Below, one piece after another: positions 8,218 through 17,911 of a stretch of 64,000 bases of DNA; within the stretch, counting starts at the first letter, position 1, and each line of letters begins with the position of its first letter. Made by a program: the position numbers and the translations under genes. Below the pieces are notes generated by a model that saw only the letters and a list, made by a program, of their open reading frames with translations, ran no database searches and was not told the DNA's origin. The stretch is from Allobosea sp. BK604 (GTDB lineage Bacteria > Pseudomonadota > Alphaproteobacteria > Rhizobiales > Beijerinckiaceae): assembly GCF_004341515.1 (NCBI RefSeq), contig NZ_SLZF01000001.1:992001-1056000 (forward strand). The letters run 5' to 3'.

Positions 8218-9009
8218 GGATTTCGCGCTCGCGTCCTGGTTCCTGAACGCCGCCTCGCCGGCATCCGAGACCTCGACCCATCTCTTGTCGGGCGCCGCGT
8301 CCGCGACATAGCTGTCGTGCCAGTTCCACCACTTATAGGTCGGCGTCTGCGGGTAGCCCTCCGGCGAATCCTCCCAGACCTCCTGACGCCCCAGCGGCGT
8401 GATATCGAGATAGTTCCAGGTGTTCCCCATCTGCTCGTCGCCGCGGTTGTTGACGAAATAGGTGCGGAACACCTGGTCGCCGTCGCGATAGAACACATTC
8501 GTGCCGTGCCACTCGTCCACCCCGAAATCACCGTCGAAACTGTCCGTGATGGTGAACCACGGCATCGTCCAGCCCATCCGTTCCTTCAGCCGCACGATCT
8601 CGGCCTGCGGCGCGCGCGAGACGAAGACGAGCGTGGTGTCGCGGGCATTCAGATGGGCGAGATGCGCGACTTGGTCCGCCACCATCGAGCAGCCCCGGCA
8701 GGCATGCTCTGGCCAGCCGAACACGCCCGGCTCATAGAAAGCGCGATAGATGATGAGCTGGCGCCGTCCCTCGAACAGGTCGAGCAGGCTGACCTTGCCC
8801 GCCGGCCCCTCGAACGCATAGGCCTTCTCGACGGCCATCCATGGCATGCGCCGGCGCTCGGCGGCGAGCGCGTCGCGGGCGCGGCTCTGGGCTTTTTCCT
8901 TCACGAGCAGCTCTTTGTGAGCCGCGTCCCATGCCTGCTGCGACACGACCGGCGGCTTATGCATCGCCGGCTGCGCACCCTGGCTTCCATTCTCGGCTGA
9001 TGTCGTCAT
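8206..9009 (-). CDS. DUF899 family thioredoxin-like protein
   Basis: 267 aa with the DUF899 (thioredoxin-fold) signature: YEPGVFGWPEHACRGCSMVADQV in place of a thioredoxin CxxC loop, FVSRAPQAEI, GWTMPWFT and FGVDEWHGTNVFYRDG, ending in TYKWWNWHDSY. The RGCS motif keeps one cysteine plus an upstream Cys (CRGC). The function of this family is not established; a redox or thiol role is inferred from fold. The last codons and TAG stop lie inside an intergenic repeat, so the extreme C-terminus (KSQMT) is repeat-encoded. A GGAGG-like site (CAGGAGGTTTCAGGGTC) precedes the start. Confidence 0.85.
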   Translation of the reverse strand: MTTSAENGSQGAQPAMHKPPVVSQQAWDAAHKELLVKEKAQSRARDALAAERRRMPWMAVEKAYAFEGPAGKVSLLDLFEGRRQLIIYRAFYEPGVFGWPEHACRGCSMVADQVAHLAHLNARDTTLVFVSRAPQAEIVRLKERMGWTMPWFTITDSFDGDFGVDEWHGTNVFYRDGDQVFRTYFVNNRGDEQMGNTWNYLDITPLGRQEVWEDSPEGYPQTPTYKWWNWHDSYVADAAPDKRWVEVSDAGEAAFRNQDASAKSQMT

Positions 9010-9182
9010 GACCCTGAAACCTCCTGATTTGAGCGATGTTCCCGCCTCGGGCGGGGTTCATCGCTGATGTCGATCAGGTGGCAGTCTGGCGCCGGATACC
9101 CGGCACCGAGAGTAACAAATGTGACGATATTCCGGGAAAGGCCTCGCCCCGGGGTCATCAAGCGGTACGGCACCCCGGCCTG

Positions 9183-9283
9183 GCGCATCGGCTCGAAAAG
9201 TGGGTTGCGGTTTTCGGAAAAGCCGATGCGAAAACAAGAAGCTGGATCATCAGACCGGATACGATATCCGGTCCAATCATCTA
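9183..9283. repeat. GCATCGG intergenic repeat, copy 2 (full length)
   Basis: Two stems are visible: GCATCGGCT...AGCCGATGC, then GATCATCAGACCGGATA-CGA-TATCCGGTCCAATCATC. The right end runs to the TAG stop codon (9281-9283, reverse strand) of the threonine synthase gene. About 100 bp, nearly collinear with the copy at 14709. Confidence 0.82.
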
Positions 9284-10429
9284 GGCGTGCTCGCGCATCG
9301 CCTCTTCGCAGAGTTTCGCCACCGCCACCGTGTTCTTCGGGTCTTCGACGCGAAGTGTGCGAGCCGGCATCTCCTGATAGGCCCGGCCATCCTTGAAGCC
9401 ATGACCGGTGATCAGGCAGACGACGCGTGCGCCTGCCGGCAAATGCCCCTCCGTGACGAGCCGAGGCAGGGCCGCGATCGGGCTCGCGCCGGTCGGCTCG
9501 GCATAGACGCCTTCCAGCCGCGCCAGGCTCCGCATGGCGGCCCGCAACTCGTCATCGCTGACCGAGAGCGCGAGCCCGCCGCTCTCCCGCACCAGCCGCA
9601 GCGTATAGGTGCCGTCGCGCTCATAGCCGATCAGCGGGTCGCTGATCCCCGACGCGATCGTTTCGGGCATGCCCCAGGCGGTGACCTGCTTCGCGTCCGC
9701 TTCGAAGGCCTGGACGATCGGTGCGCAGCCTTCCGCCTGCACCGCGACCAGCCGGGTCGTGGCGCCGGCATCGAGCAGCCCCTGCCAGACGCCCTTCACC
9801 AGCGGCCCGCTGCCGGTCGGGATCAGGACATGGCTCGGCGCGGCATGACCGAGCTGCGCGAGGATTTCCGACCCGACCTCGGTGAGGCCGGCGACCGCGT
9901 AGGGGTTGATGAAGGTCGTCGTCAGGTTGGCAAAGCCGTGCTCCTCGGCCAGCGCGCGCGCGAGGTCGTAGGAGCGGCTGTAATGGCCCTCGACCAGAAG
10001 CAGCACGGCGCCATGGGCGGCGATCTGCGTGACCTTGCCCATCGGCGTATGGGCCGGCACGATGATGATGGCGGGAACGCCGGCACGCGCCGCATAAGCC
10101 GCGGTCGCCGCCCCGGCATTGCCGGAGGAGGCGCAGACGACGCCCTTCACGCCCATGGCGATCGCCCGGCCGAGCGCAGCCGAGATCAGCCGGTCCTTGA
10201 ACGAACCCGACGGGTTGCGCGTCTCGTCCTTGAGCCAGATCTCGCCGGAGAAGCCGGGCAGGCTCGCCTCGATCCGGCTCGCGCGCAGCAGCGGCGTCCG
10301 GCCCTCGCCGAAGGAGAAGGGCGCGACCTCGTCATGGCCCAGCTGTTCGAGGATGCCGCCACAGGTCTTGCAGCGGTAGATCAGCTCCGGGGCGAATGTC
10401 GCCCCGCACTCGACACAGCGTAGTTGCAT
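9281..10429 (-). CDS. Threonine synthase-like PLP-dependent enzyme
   Basis: Converts O-phosphohomoserine to threonine if the call is right. 382 aa, fold-type II PLP enzyme: Schiff-base lysine in PSGSFKDR (about residue 79), phosphate-binding SSGNAGAATA, and GSGPLVKG further on. The N-terminus has a small zinc-ribbon (CVEC and CKTC within the first 25 residues), common in archaeal/bacterial class II threonine synthases and absent from serine/threonine dehydratases. It is not next to hom or thrB here, and many genomes carry paralogues, so a threonine-synthase-family enzyme of other substrate is possible. Confidence 0.78.
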   Translation of the reverse strand: MQLRCVECGATFAPELIYRCKTCGGILEQLGHDEVAPFSFGEGRTPLLRASRIEASLPGFSGEIWLKDETRNPSGSFKDRLISAALGRAIAMGVKGVVCASSGNAGAATAAYAARAGVPAIIIVPAHTPMGKVTQIAAHGAVLLLVEGHYSRSYDLARALAEEHGFANLTTTFINPYAVAGLTEVGSEILAQLGHAAPSHVLIPTGSGPLVKGVWQGLLDAGATTRLVAVQAEGCAPIVQAFEADAKQVTAWGMPETIASGISDPLIGYERDGTYTLRLVRESGGLALSVSDDELRAAMRSLARLEGVYAEPTGASPIAALPRLVTEGHLPAGARVVCLITGHGFKDGRAYQEMPARTLRVEDPKNTVAVAKLCEEAMREHA

Positions 10430-10482
10430 GATGCCTCGCTCCCCTTCCCTCGCTCCGATGAGCTCCGCCGCCCTCGTTCGGA

Positions 10483-11421
10483 TCAGCTCCGCCGCGCCGC
10501 TGCGAACCGCGCCGCGGCGCGCAACATCCCAGCCTCTTCGCCGAAGCCCGCCAGCGCCGTGATCGCCTCGTCGCGCAGCCGGTCGCGCTCCCGCTTGGCG
10601 GCCTCGAGCCCGAGTGCCGAGACCAGCGTGCCCTTGCCCTTGTCGGCATCCTTGGCCGTGGCCTTGCCGAGTTCTTCCGGCGTCGCCTCCACGTCGAGGA
10701 TGTCGTCCGCGACCTGGAAGGCCGCGCCGACCGCGCGGCCATAGCGCCTGAGCGCATCGAGCGCGGCCGCATCGGCGCCGCCGATCAGCCCGCCGATCTC
10801 GACGCTCGCCCGGAGCAGCGCGCCGGTCTTCATCGCCTGGAGGCGGCGGATATCAGGCTCGCCAAGCGCGCGCGGCGCGGGCTCGAAGCGGCCTTCCGCT
10901 GCAAGATCGAGCATCTGGCCACCGACCATGCCGGCAAGGCCGGAGGCTCGGGCCAGGCACAGCGCCAGAGCCGCGCGCACCTCGCCCGATCGGTGCGTCT
11001 CCGGATCGGCCATCACCTCGAAGGCGAGCGTCAGCAGCGCATCGCCGGCGAGGATCGCGGTCGCCTCGTCGAAGGCCTTGTGCACGGTCGGGCGTCCGCG
11101 CCGGGTGTCGTCGTCGTCCATCGAGGGCAGGTCGTCATGCACGAGCGAATAGCAATGCAGCAGCTCGACCGCCGCTCCCGCGCGCAGCGCCTGCGCCTCG
11201 CTCGCGCCGAACAGCCGCGCCGTCTCGACAACCAGGAAGGGCCGCAAGCGCTTGCCGCCGCCGAGAGCGCCATGGCGCATCGCCGCAAGCAGGCGCTCGG
11301 GACGGGCGATCTCGCCTGGCCCGTCCTCGAAGCTGAGCAACCTGTCGAGCAGCGCCTCGATCGCATCGGCATTCCGCGCCAGTCGCGTCGGCAGGGCTTC
11401 GTCGTGATGGGCGGAACTCAT
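10483..11421 (-). CDS. ispA: Polyprenyl (farnesyl/geranylgeranyl) diphosphate synthase
   Basis: Condenses IPP with allylic diphosphates in isoprenoid synthesis, 312 aa. The first Asp-rich motif is DDLPSMDDDDTRRGRPTVHK (about residues 95-115) and the second QVADDILDVEATPEELGK; GGGKRLRPFL and the GQMLDL stretch are also family hallmarks. The DDxxxxD spacing of the first motif indicates a short-chain bacterial (FPP-type) enzyme. It is divergent from mtgA with a 72-bp gap. Product chain length cannot be fixed by eye. Confidence 0.85.
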   Translation of the reverse strand: MSSAHHDEALPTRLARNADAIEALLDRLLSFEDGPGEIARPERLLAAMRHGALGGGKRLRPFLVVETARLFGASEAQALRAGAAVELLHCYSLVHDDLPSMDDDDTRRGRPTVHKAFDEATAILAGDALLTLAFEVMADPETHRSGEVRAALALCLARASGLAGMVGGQMLDLAAEGRFEPAPRALGEPDIRRLQAMKTGALLRASVEIGGLIGGADAAALDALRRYGRAVGAAFQVADDILDVEATPEELGKATAKDADKGKGTLVSALGLEAAKRERDRLRDEAITALAGFGEEAGMLRAAARFAAARRS

Positions 11422-11493
11422 GCGCGCGTCTCGGGGTTTGGTGACGTGGCGGGGCCTTGCCGGACGGGGGCGGGATCGTCAAGGTGCGGGGGC

Positions 11494-12219
11494 ATGACGG
11501 TCGTGGTTAGTCGGGAGCGCTCGAGGCGGCGCGGAATCATCAGCCGTGTGGTCGGCTGGTGCTACCGCATCCTCGTCTCCCTTGTCCTCCTGCTGGCACT
11601 GGGGCTTGTGCTCTATCGCTTCGTGCCTGTGCCCTCGACCTTGATGCTCGGCCGCTGGCTCACGTTCAAGCCGGTCGAGCGGGAATGGGTGCCGCTCGAG
11701 CAGATCTCCCCCAACCTGATCCGGGCCGTGATCGCCTCCGAGGACCAGCGTTTCTGCAGCCATGCTGGAGTCGACTGGATCGAGCTCAACAGCGTGCTCG
11801 ATGACGAGGACGGGCCGAGCCGTGGCGCCTCGACCCTCACCATGCAGACGGCCAAGAACGTCTTCCTCTGGCCGGACCGTTCCTACATTCGCAAGGGACT
11901 TGAGATTCCGCTCGCCATGCTGATCGAGCTCGTCTGGCCGAAACGGAGGGTGATCGAGGTCTACCTCAACGTCGCCGAATGGGGTGACGGCATCTTCGGG
12001 GCCGAGGCCGCCTCGCAACATTATTTCCACAAGCCGGCCGCCCGCCTCACACCTGCGGAGGCGGCAAGGCTCGCCGGCGCGCTGCCCAATCCGATCCTGC
12101 GCAATCCGGCGAAACCGAGCCGCGCCCTGCAATCGGCCGCGGGCAGAGTGCAGCGCCGGACGATCCAGCTCGGCCCGCTCGGCGATTGTGCGATCCCCTC
12201 TGGCGGAAAAGCCGATTAG
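11494..12219 (+). CDS. mtgA: Monofunctional peptidoglycan glycosyltransferase
   Basis: Polymerises lipid II into glycan strands at the inner membrane, 241 aa, the normal MtgA length. One membrane anchor lies near residues 20-40 ([18 protein letters not shown]). The GT51 domain follows with catalytic Glu in [15 protein letters not shown], then [27 protein letters not shown] and [10 protein letters not shown]. The frame is open far upstream through the antisense of ispA; ATG 11494 gives the standard N-terminus with an AAGGTGCGGGGG stretch ahead. Confidence 0.92.
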   Translation: MTVVVSRERSRRRGIISRVVGWCYRILVSLVLLLALGLVLYRFVPVPSTLMLGRWLTFKPVEREWVPLEQISPNLIRAVIASEDQRFCSHAGVDWIELNSVLDDEDGPSRGASTLTMQTAKNVFLWPDRSYIRKGLEIPLAMLIELVWPKRRVIEVYLNVAEWGDGIFGAEAASQHYFHKPAARLTPAEAARLAGALPNPILRNPAKPSRALQSAAGRVQRRTIQLGPLGDCAIPSGGKAD

Positions 12220-12338
12220 GCACTAGCAATCCCCGCGGCGAGCGTGTATGGGCAACGCCTCACGAGATTGATCCGTCGTCATGGCGGTGGCGTGGCTTTG
12301 ACTGCCAGCCTCCGGGCGATGGCACGATGGAGAGTAGA

Positions 12339-12524
12339 ATGGCCGTTCCGAAGAGAAAGACTTCGCCGTCGAAGCGTGGCATGCGCCGCTCGGCCGACGC
12401 GCTGAAGCAGCCGACCTATATCGAGGACAAGAACTCCGGCGAACTGCGCCGTCCGCACCATGTCGACCTGAAGAGCGGCATGTATCGCGGTCGCCAGGTG
12501 CTGAAGGCCAAGTCCGAGGCGTGA
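12339..12524 (+). CDS. rpmF: 50S ribosomal protein L32
   Basis: Large-subunit protein of 61 aa beginning [18 protein letters not shown], the standard alphaproteobacterial L32 start; the zinc-free form ends [17 protein letters not shown] 12339 is preceded by GGAG at 12328-12334. The gene stands alone after mtgA and is closed by a strong terminator 24 bp downstream. Confidence 0.97.
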   Translation: MAVPKRKTSPSKRGMRRSADALKQPTYIEDKNSGELRRPHHVDLKSGMYRGRQVLKAKSEA

Positions 12525-12548
12525 GCCTCGCGATTTGCTGAAATGTTG

Positions 12549-12577
12549 AAGCCGGCCGAAAGGCCGGCTTTTTCTTT
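12549..12577 (+). terminator. rpmF: Rho-independent terminator of rpmF
   Basis: AAGCCGGCC pairs with GGCCGGCTT around a GAAA tetraloop and runs into TTTCTTT. The stem, tetraloop and U-run are textbook. Confidence 0.95.
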
Positions 12578-12586
12578 GGCGCGCGC

Positions 12587-12790
12587 TCAGGCGGTCAGAC
12601 GGGGTCGGCGCATGGTCGCATGCCGCGCAGCCGCTGCACGATACCGCCCCGCCGCCACCTGCGGCGCCTCACGCCCACGCGGGGCGAAGGGGCCGATTTC
12701 GGCCTGGCTCGCCGCCAGCTGCAGCAGCACCATCGCCAGCGCGCGCGGCGCCGTGATGCTGCTCTCCTCCCGGCTCTCGGCTCCGGTCAT
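12587..12790 (-). CDS. Possible small hypothetical protein
   Basis: 67 codons from ATG at 12790 with GGAG six bases upstream. The product starts MTGAESREESS, has an amphipathic helix (RALAMVLLQLAASQAEIG) and a basic tail ending RRPRLTA. The same reverse frame also stays open across the GGDEF/EAL gene to 14110, which shows how permissive it is in this GC-rich DNA, so openness is not evidence. No family is recognised. It would end facing rpmF's terminator. Confidence 0.3.
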   Translation of the reverse strand: MTGAESREESSITAPRALAMVLLQLAASQAEIGPFAPRGREAPQVAAGRYRAAAARHATMRRPRLTA

Positions 12791-12849
12791 GTCCCGCTCC
12801 GACGCGAATCGCAATTTTCGGAGCAAATTCTGCAATCCCGCTGCCAGCC

Positions 12850-12864
12850 TTAACGATGCGTTAG
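12850..12864. promoter_or_regulatory. CtrA-like box upstream of the GGDEF/EAL gene
   Basis: TTAA-CGATGCG-TTAG matches the CtrA consensus TTAA-N7-TTAA with one mismatch and correct spacing, 107 bp before the start at 12971. CtrA is the cell-cycle master regulator of alphaproteobacteria; binding here is inferred. Confidence 0.45.
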
Positions 12865-12970
12865 GGCAAAAACCTGCATCGTTTCGGGACATATCCCCAA
12901 CCCTCGTCCAGCCAGGACGGCACGGTGCCGAACAGCCCCGTGCAATCAGCGCCATTGAGGCCTCAGAACG

Positions 12971-14659
12971 ATGCCCGCGCCATCGATATTCGGTCCCCGC
13001 GACGAGGCCCTTGCCGATCCGCGCAGCCTGCTCTCCTCCATCGGCGAAGTAGCCTATAGCTGGGACATCGCCAGCGACGGCCTGAAATGGGGCCCGAATG
13101 TCCAGGACGTCCTCGGCGCGCTTCCCGCAGCGGTGACGAATCGCGGCTTCGCTTTCGCCGCCTTGGTCGAGCCCGGCAGCGGCCGCAGCCGCTATGACGC
13201 GATCTTCTCCTCCGGCGGCCAGGACCATGGCGAGGGCGTGATCTACCGCACCCGCTATGCCGTCGCCCTGCCCGGCCGCAAGATGTGGGTGGAGGATGCC
13301 GGGCGCTGGTTCGCCGGCATCGATGGCCGCCCGGCCAGTGCGCGCGGCGTGTTGCGGCTCGAGCAGGCCGTGAGGGCCGACGAGCTCAACCGCCCGAACC
13401 ACGACAATTGCGACCGCGCCGCCCTGGTCGAGCGTGTCGAGATGGCGCTTGGCGAACATCTTCCGGCTGAGCGCTCGGTCGTGCTGCTGGTGGCGGCGAT
13501 CGATGAACTCGCCCGGCTGAACGACGATTTCGGCCACGAGGCCACCGATGAGATCATCGGCGTGGTCCAGGAGCGCCTGCGCTCGGTCCTGCGGCGGCGG
13601 GATCATCTCGTGCGCTATTCGAGCAACCGCTTCGCCATCCTGCTGGCGGGTTGCCCCGCCAACCAGGCCGAGCCCGCCGCGCGCCGCTTCATCAAGGCTG
13701 TGGCGCTGTCGGCGATCGAAACCTCGCACGGCATCGCGCTCGCCCGCTTGCGCGTCGGCGCCGCGATCGCGCCCGATCTGTCGCGCCAGGCCGGCAGCCT
13801 GGTCGCCGCGGCCGAGAATGCGCTCACCTTCGCGCGCAGCGGCGCGGTCGATTCGGCCGTCGTCGCCAAGCAGCGCGTCGTCCGTGAGCCCGGGACCGAG
13901 CAGACGGGGCTCGATGTCCAGGCGGTCGCCGCGCTGAACGAGCGCCGCGTCACCCTGGCATTGCAGCCCATCGTCTCCGCGAAATCGCGCGAGACTGTCT
14001 TTCACGAGGCCTTGCTGCGGGTCGGACGCGGTGCGCACGGCTTGTACTTCGCGTCGGCGGAGCTGATCCCGCTCCTGGAGCGGCGCGGACTGGTGCGGCT
14101 TTTCGACCACCGCGTGCTGGAACTGGCGATCGCGATGCTGGCGAGCGACCCCTCCATGACGCTATCGATCAACGTTTCGCCGCGCTCGCTCAGCGATCCG
14201 GAATGGCTCGAGGCCTTCCTGGCGGCGACGAACGGCGCCAAGGGCGTCGCCTCACGCCTGATCGTCGAAGTCACCGAGACCGCGACGATCGAGGATCCGT
14301 CGCGCATGGCTCGCCTGCTCGGCACAGTCAAGGCGCAGGGCGCGCGCGTCGCCATCGACGATTTCGGCGCCGGCCATACCTCGCTCAAGCACCTGCGCGC
14401 CTTCCCGATCGACATACTCAAGCTCGACGGCGCCTTCACCCAGAACCTGCGCCGCTCGACTGACGACCGATTCTACGTGCGCACGCTGATCGATCTCGCG
14501 CGCCATCTCCAGGTCGACACGGTCGCCGAATGGGTCGATGACGACCTTCAGGCGAGCATGCTTGCCGACTGGGGCGTGACCTATCTGCAGGGCCATCTCG
14601 TCGGAAAGGCCGAGCTCTGGAAGCCGGAGACGGCCAATCCGCTGCGCGCCGCAGGCTGA
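12971..14659 (+). CDS. PAS-like / degenerate GGDEF / EAL signalling protein
   Basis: Cyclic-di-GMP signalling protein, 562 aa, cytoplasmic. Residues about 20-130 look PAS-like (YSWDIASDGLKWGPNV). A GGDEF-fold domain follows, but the active-site loop reads RYSSNRFAI instead of RYGGDEFAI, so it should lack cyclase activity. The EAL domain is better kept: EALLR, INVSPRSL, EVTETA, IDDFGAGHTSLKHL, LKLDGAF and LQGHLVG. The loop usually reading AEGVE is AEWVD, so the last catalytic Glu is Asp; phosphodiesterase activity is uncertain and a c-di-GMP sensor role is possible. A CtrA-like box lies upstream. Single gene, ending in a repeat-bearing gap shared with phaR. Confidence 0.85.
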   Translation: MPAPSIFGPRDEALADPRSLLSSIGEVAYSWDIASDGLKWGPNVQDVLGALPAAVTNRGFAFAALVEPGSGRSRYDAIFSSGGQDHGEGVIYRTRYAVALPGRKMWVEDAGRWFAGIDGRPASARGVLRLEQAVRADELNRPNHDNCDRAALVERVEMALGEHLPAERSVVLLVAAIDELARLNDDFGHEATDEIIGVVQERLRSVLRRRDHLVRYSSNRFAILLAGCPANQAEPAARRFIKAVALSAIETSHGIALARLRVGAAIAPDLSRQAGSLVAAAENALTFARSGAVDSAVVAKQRVVREPGTEQTGLDVQAVAALNERRVTLALQPIVSAKSRETVFHEALLRVGRGAHGLYFASAELIPLLERRGLVRLFDHRVLELAIAMLASDPSMTLSINVSPRSLSDPEWLEAFLAATNGAKGVASRLIVEVTETATIEDPSRMARLLGTVKAQGARVAIDDFGAGHTSLKHLRAFPIDILKLDGAFTQNLRRSTDDRFYVRTLIDLARHLQVDTVAEWVDDDLQASMLADWGVTYLQGHLVGKAELWKPETANPLRAAG

Positions 14660-14708
14660 GCCGACATCAATCGGGGGGCGGCGAAGCGCACACCGGGAAT
14701 TTCAGCTA

Positions 14709-14808
14709 GCGCATCGGCCCGGAAAGCGGATTGCGGCTTTCGGAAAAGCCGATGCAAAACAACTAGCTAGATCATCAGACCGGATACGATATCCGGCCCG
14801 ATGATCTG
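14709..14808. repeat. GCATCGG intergenic repeat, copy 3 (full length)
   Basis: GCGCATCGGCCCGGAAAGCG with inverted AAAAGCCGATGC, then the second stem ATCATCAGACCGGATA-CGA-TATCCGGCCCGATGAT. It lies between the convergent GGDEF/EAL and phaR genes. Unlike copies 1 and 2 it does not touch a stop codon. Confidence 0.82.
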
Positions 14809-14868
14809 GAACGAGACTGCATTCCGTCACGAACTGCCCGGCTCAGGCCGGGGCACGACGCCTCGACG

Positions 14869-15468
14869 TCATTTCGCCTTGGCGAGCTTGTCCAGCCTGT
14901 CGCGCATTTCGGAGAGCTCGCGCTTCAGGTCGCCGAGTTCGTCGCCTTTCTGCGCTGCCGGCGGGGCCGCTTCCGCCTCGGTCTTCGCCTTGGCGGCGGC
15001 CGCGGCGGCAAAGGGATTGAACAGCCGGAAAGCCTCGGTGAACATCGCCATGTTCGCCCGCGTCTGCGCCTGGATCGCATCCATCGGATTCGTGCCGAAG
15101 GCCTTGCTCATCTGATCGCGGAACTGGTTCTGCTCCTTGGCCAGATTATCCATCGAGAATTCGAGATAGCGCGGCACCAGCGCCTGCATGCTGTCGCCGT
15201 AGAAGCGGATGAGCTGGCGCAGGAAGGTGATCGGCAGCAGGTTCTGCCCGTCCTTGCTCTCCTCGTCGAAGATGATCTGGGCCAGCACCGAGCGGGTGAT
15301 GTCCTCGCCTGTCTTGGCGTCGTAGACGACGAAATCCTCGCCGCCGCGAACCAGGCCCGCGAGATCCTCCAGCGTGACATAGGAGCTCGTACCCGTGTGA
15401 TAGAGCCTGCGATTGGCGTATTTCTTGATGACAGTCGGTTCTTTCTCGCTGGCCATCGTGTCCCACAT
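14869..15468 (-). CDS. phaR: Polyhydroxyalkanoate synthesis repressor PhaR
   Basis: DNA- and PHA-binding repressor of phasin/PHA genes, 199 aa. The N-terminal PHB/PHA accumulation regulator domain is unmistakable: TVIKKYANRRLYHTGTSSYVTLEDL, then DAKTGEDITRSVLAQII and LPITFLRQLIRFYGDSMQ. The C-terminal third is an Ala/Lys/Glu-rich tail with a predicted coiled coil (LKRELSEMRDRLDKLAK). An ATG four codons in (MASEKEPT, 15456) resembles family starts more closely and is equally acceptable. Divergent from phaA across 279 bp. Confidence 0.93.
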   Translation of the reverse strand: MWDTMASEKEPTVIKKYANRRLYHTGTSSYVTLEDLAGLVRGGEDFVVYDAKTGEDITRSVLAQIIFDEESKDGQNLLPITFLRQLIRFYGDSMQALVPRYLEFSMDNLAKEQNQFRDQMSKAFGTNPMDAIQAQTRANMAMFTEAFRLFNPFAAAAAAKAKTEAEAAPPAAQKGDELGDLKRELSEMRDRLDKLAKAK

Positions 15469-15537
15469 CGTTTTGGTTCGCGCCTGACCTAGAGACCGGA
15501 CGGAACGATCCTCCCGGGGGAGGACGATAGCCTGTCA

Positions 15538-15549
15538 GCAGCTTGCTGC
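15538..15549. promoter_or_regulatory. Candidate PhaR operator in the phaR-phaA gap
   Basis: GCAGC-TT-GCTGC is an inverted repeat rich in TGC/GCA steps, 70 bp upstream of phaR and followed by CAAGTTTTTTAAATGACA. Known PhaR sites are TGC/GCA-rich, so autoregulation is plausible, but the match is short. Confidence 0.3.
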
Positions 15550-15564
15550 AAGTTTTTTAAATGA

Positions 15565-16926
<1,362 letters not shown>

Positions 16927-16937
16927 GATCTGCGGCA

Positions 16938-17153
16938 ATGCCGAAGCAGAACACCCTCTACCGCTACCTGACCGGGCCCGATGACGCCTCCTTCTGTCAT
17001 CGGGTCTCGGAAGCCTTGAGCAAGGGCTGGGTGCTCTATGGGCACCCGACCCTGACCTATGACGAGAAGACGCAGCGCGTGATCTGCGGCCAGGCAATCA
17101 TCAAGGATGTGGAGGTGCCCTACTCACCCGACCTGAAACTGTCAGAGCAATAG
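16938..17153 (+). CDS. DUF1737 domain-containing small protein
   Basis: 71 aa from ATG 16938, 11 bp after the phaA stop. The sequence YRYLTGPDDASFCHRVSEALSKGWVLYGHPTLTYD is the DUF1737 core; the C-terminal half reads VICGQAIIKDVEVPYSP. The family has no known function. Its place between phaA and phaB suggests co-transcription and possibly a role linked to PHA metabolism, which is inference. Confidence 0.85.
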   Translation: MPKQNTLYRYLTGPDDASFCHRVSEALSKGWVLYGHPTLTYDEKTQRVICGQAIIKDVEVPYSPDLKLSEQ

Positions 17154-17188
17154 TCCAGAGCCATAAACGCACACAGGGGAGAGACGAC

Positions 17189-17911
17189 ATGGCTAGGGTG
17201 GCACTTGTCACGGGGGGAACGCGCGGCATCGGCGCGGCGATCTGCAAGGCCTTGCAGGAGGCCGGCCACAAGGTCGCGGCCAATTATGCCGGTAACGACG
17301 AGGCGGCCGCCAAGTTCAAGGCCGAGACGGGCATCCCGGTCTATAAATGGGACGTCGGCGATTATGACGCCTGCGCCGCCGGCATCGCGACTGTCGAGGC
17401 CGAGAACGGCCCGGTCGATATCCTGATCAACAATGCCGGCATCACCCGCGACGGCTTCTTCCACAAGATGAGCAAGGATCAGTGGTCGGCGGTCATCCGC
17501 ACCAATCTCGATTCGCTCTTCAACATGACGCGCCCGGTGATCGAAGGCATGCGCGCCCGCTCCTTCGGCCGGATCATCGTGATCTCCTCGATCAATGGCC
17601 AGAAGGGCCAGATGGGCCAGGTCAATTATTCCGCCGCCAAGGCCGGCGATATCGGCTTCGTCAAGGCGCTGGCCCAGGAGAACGCGGTGAAGGGCATCAC
17701 CGTCAACGCGATCGCACCGGGCTACATCGGCACCGACATGGTCTCGGCCATGCCGGAGGAAGCGCTGAAGCGCGTCGTCGCCGGCATCCCGATGGGCCGG
17801 CTCGGAAAGCCGGAGGAAATCGCCCAGATGGTCGTCTTCCTCGCGTCCGATCACGGCGCCTTCTCCACCGGCGCGACCTTCACGGTGAATGGCGGCCAGT
17901 ATCTGGCGTAG
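17189..17911 (+). CDS. phaB: Acetoacetyl-CoA reductase
   Basis: NADPH-dependent SDR that reduces acetoacetyl-CoA to (R)-3-hydroxybutyryl-CoA, 240 aa, the typical PhaB length. Cofactor motif TGGTRGIG, NNAGITRD, catalytic Ser in ISSINGQKGQMGQ and the YSAAKAG (YxxxK) pair are intact; the segment INGQKGQMGQVNYSAAKAG is characteristic of PhaB. RBS GGGGAGAG lies just upstream. A strong hairpin follows at 17935. Confidence 0.94.
   Translation: MARVALVTGGTRGIGAAICKALQEAGHKVAANYAGNDEAAAKFKAETGIPVYKWDVGDYDACAAGIATVEAENGPVDILINNAGITRDGFFHKMSKDQWSAVIRTNLDSLFNMTRPVIEGMRARSFGRIIVISSINGQKGQMGQVNYSAAKAGDIGFVKALAQENAVKGITVNAIAPGYIGTDMVSAMPEEALKRVVAGIPMGRLGKPEEIAQMVVFLASDHGAFSTGATFTVNGGQYLA

Larger units (their letters stand above)
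12525..12970. other. 446-bp region between rpmF and the GGDEF/EAL gene
   Basis: Holds the rpmF terminator, one weakly supported leftward small ORF (12587-12790) and a CtrA-like box (12850-12864). Nothing else is recognised in it. Confidence 0.6.

Noticed and set aside
12587..14110. 507-codon open frame on - strand across the GGDEF/EAL gene
   Set aside because: The + strand gene has clear domains. Only the leftmost 67 codons have an independent start and ribosome site, so only those were listed, at low confidence.
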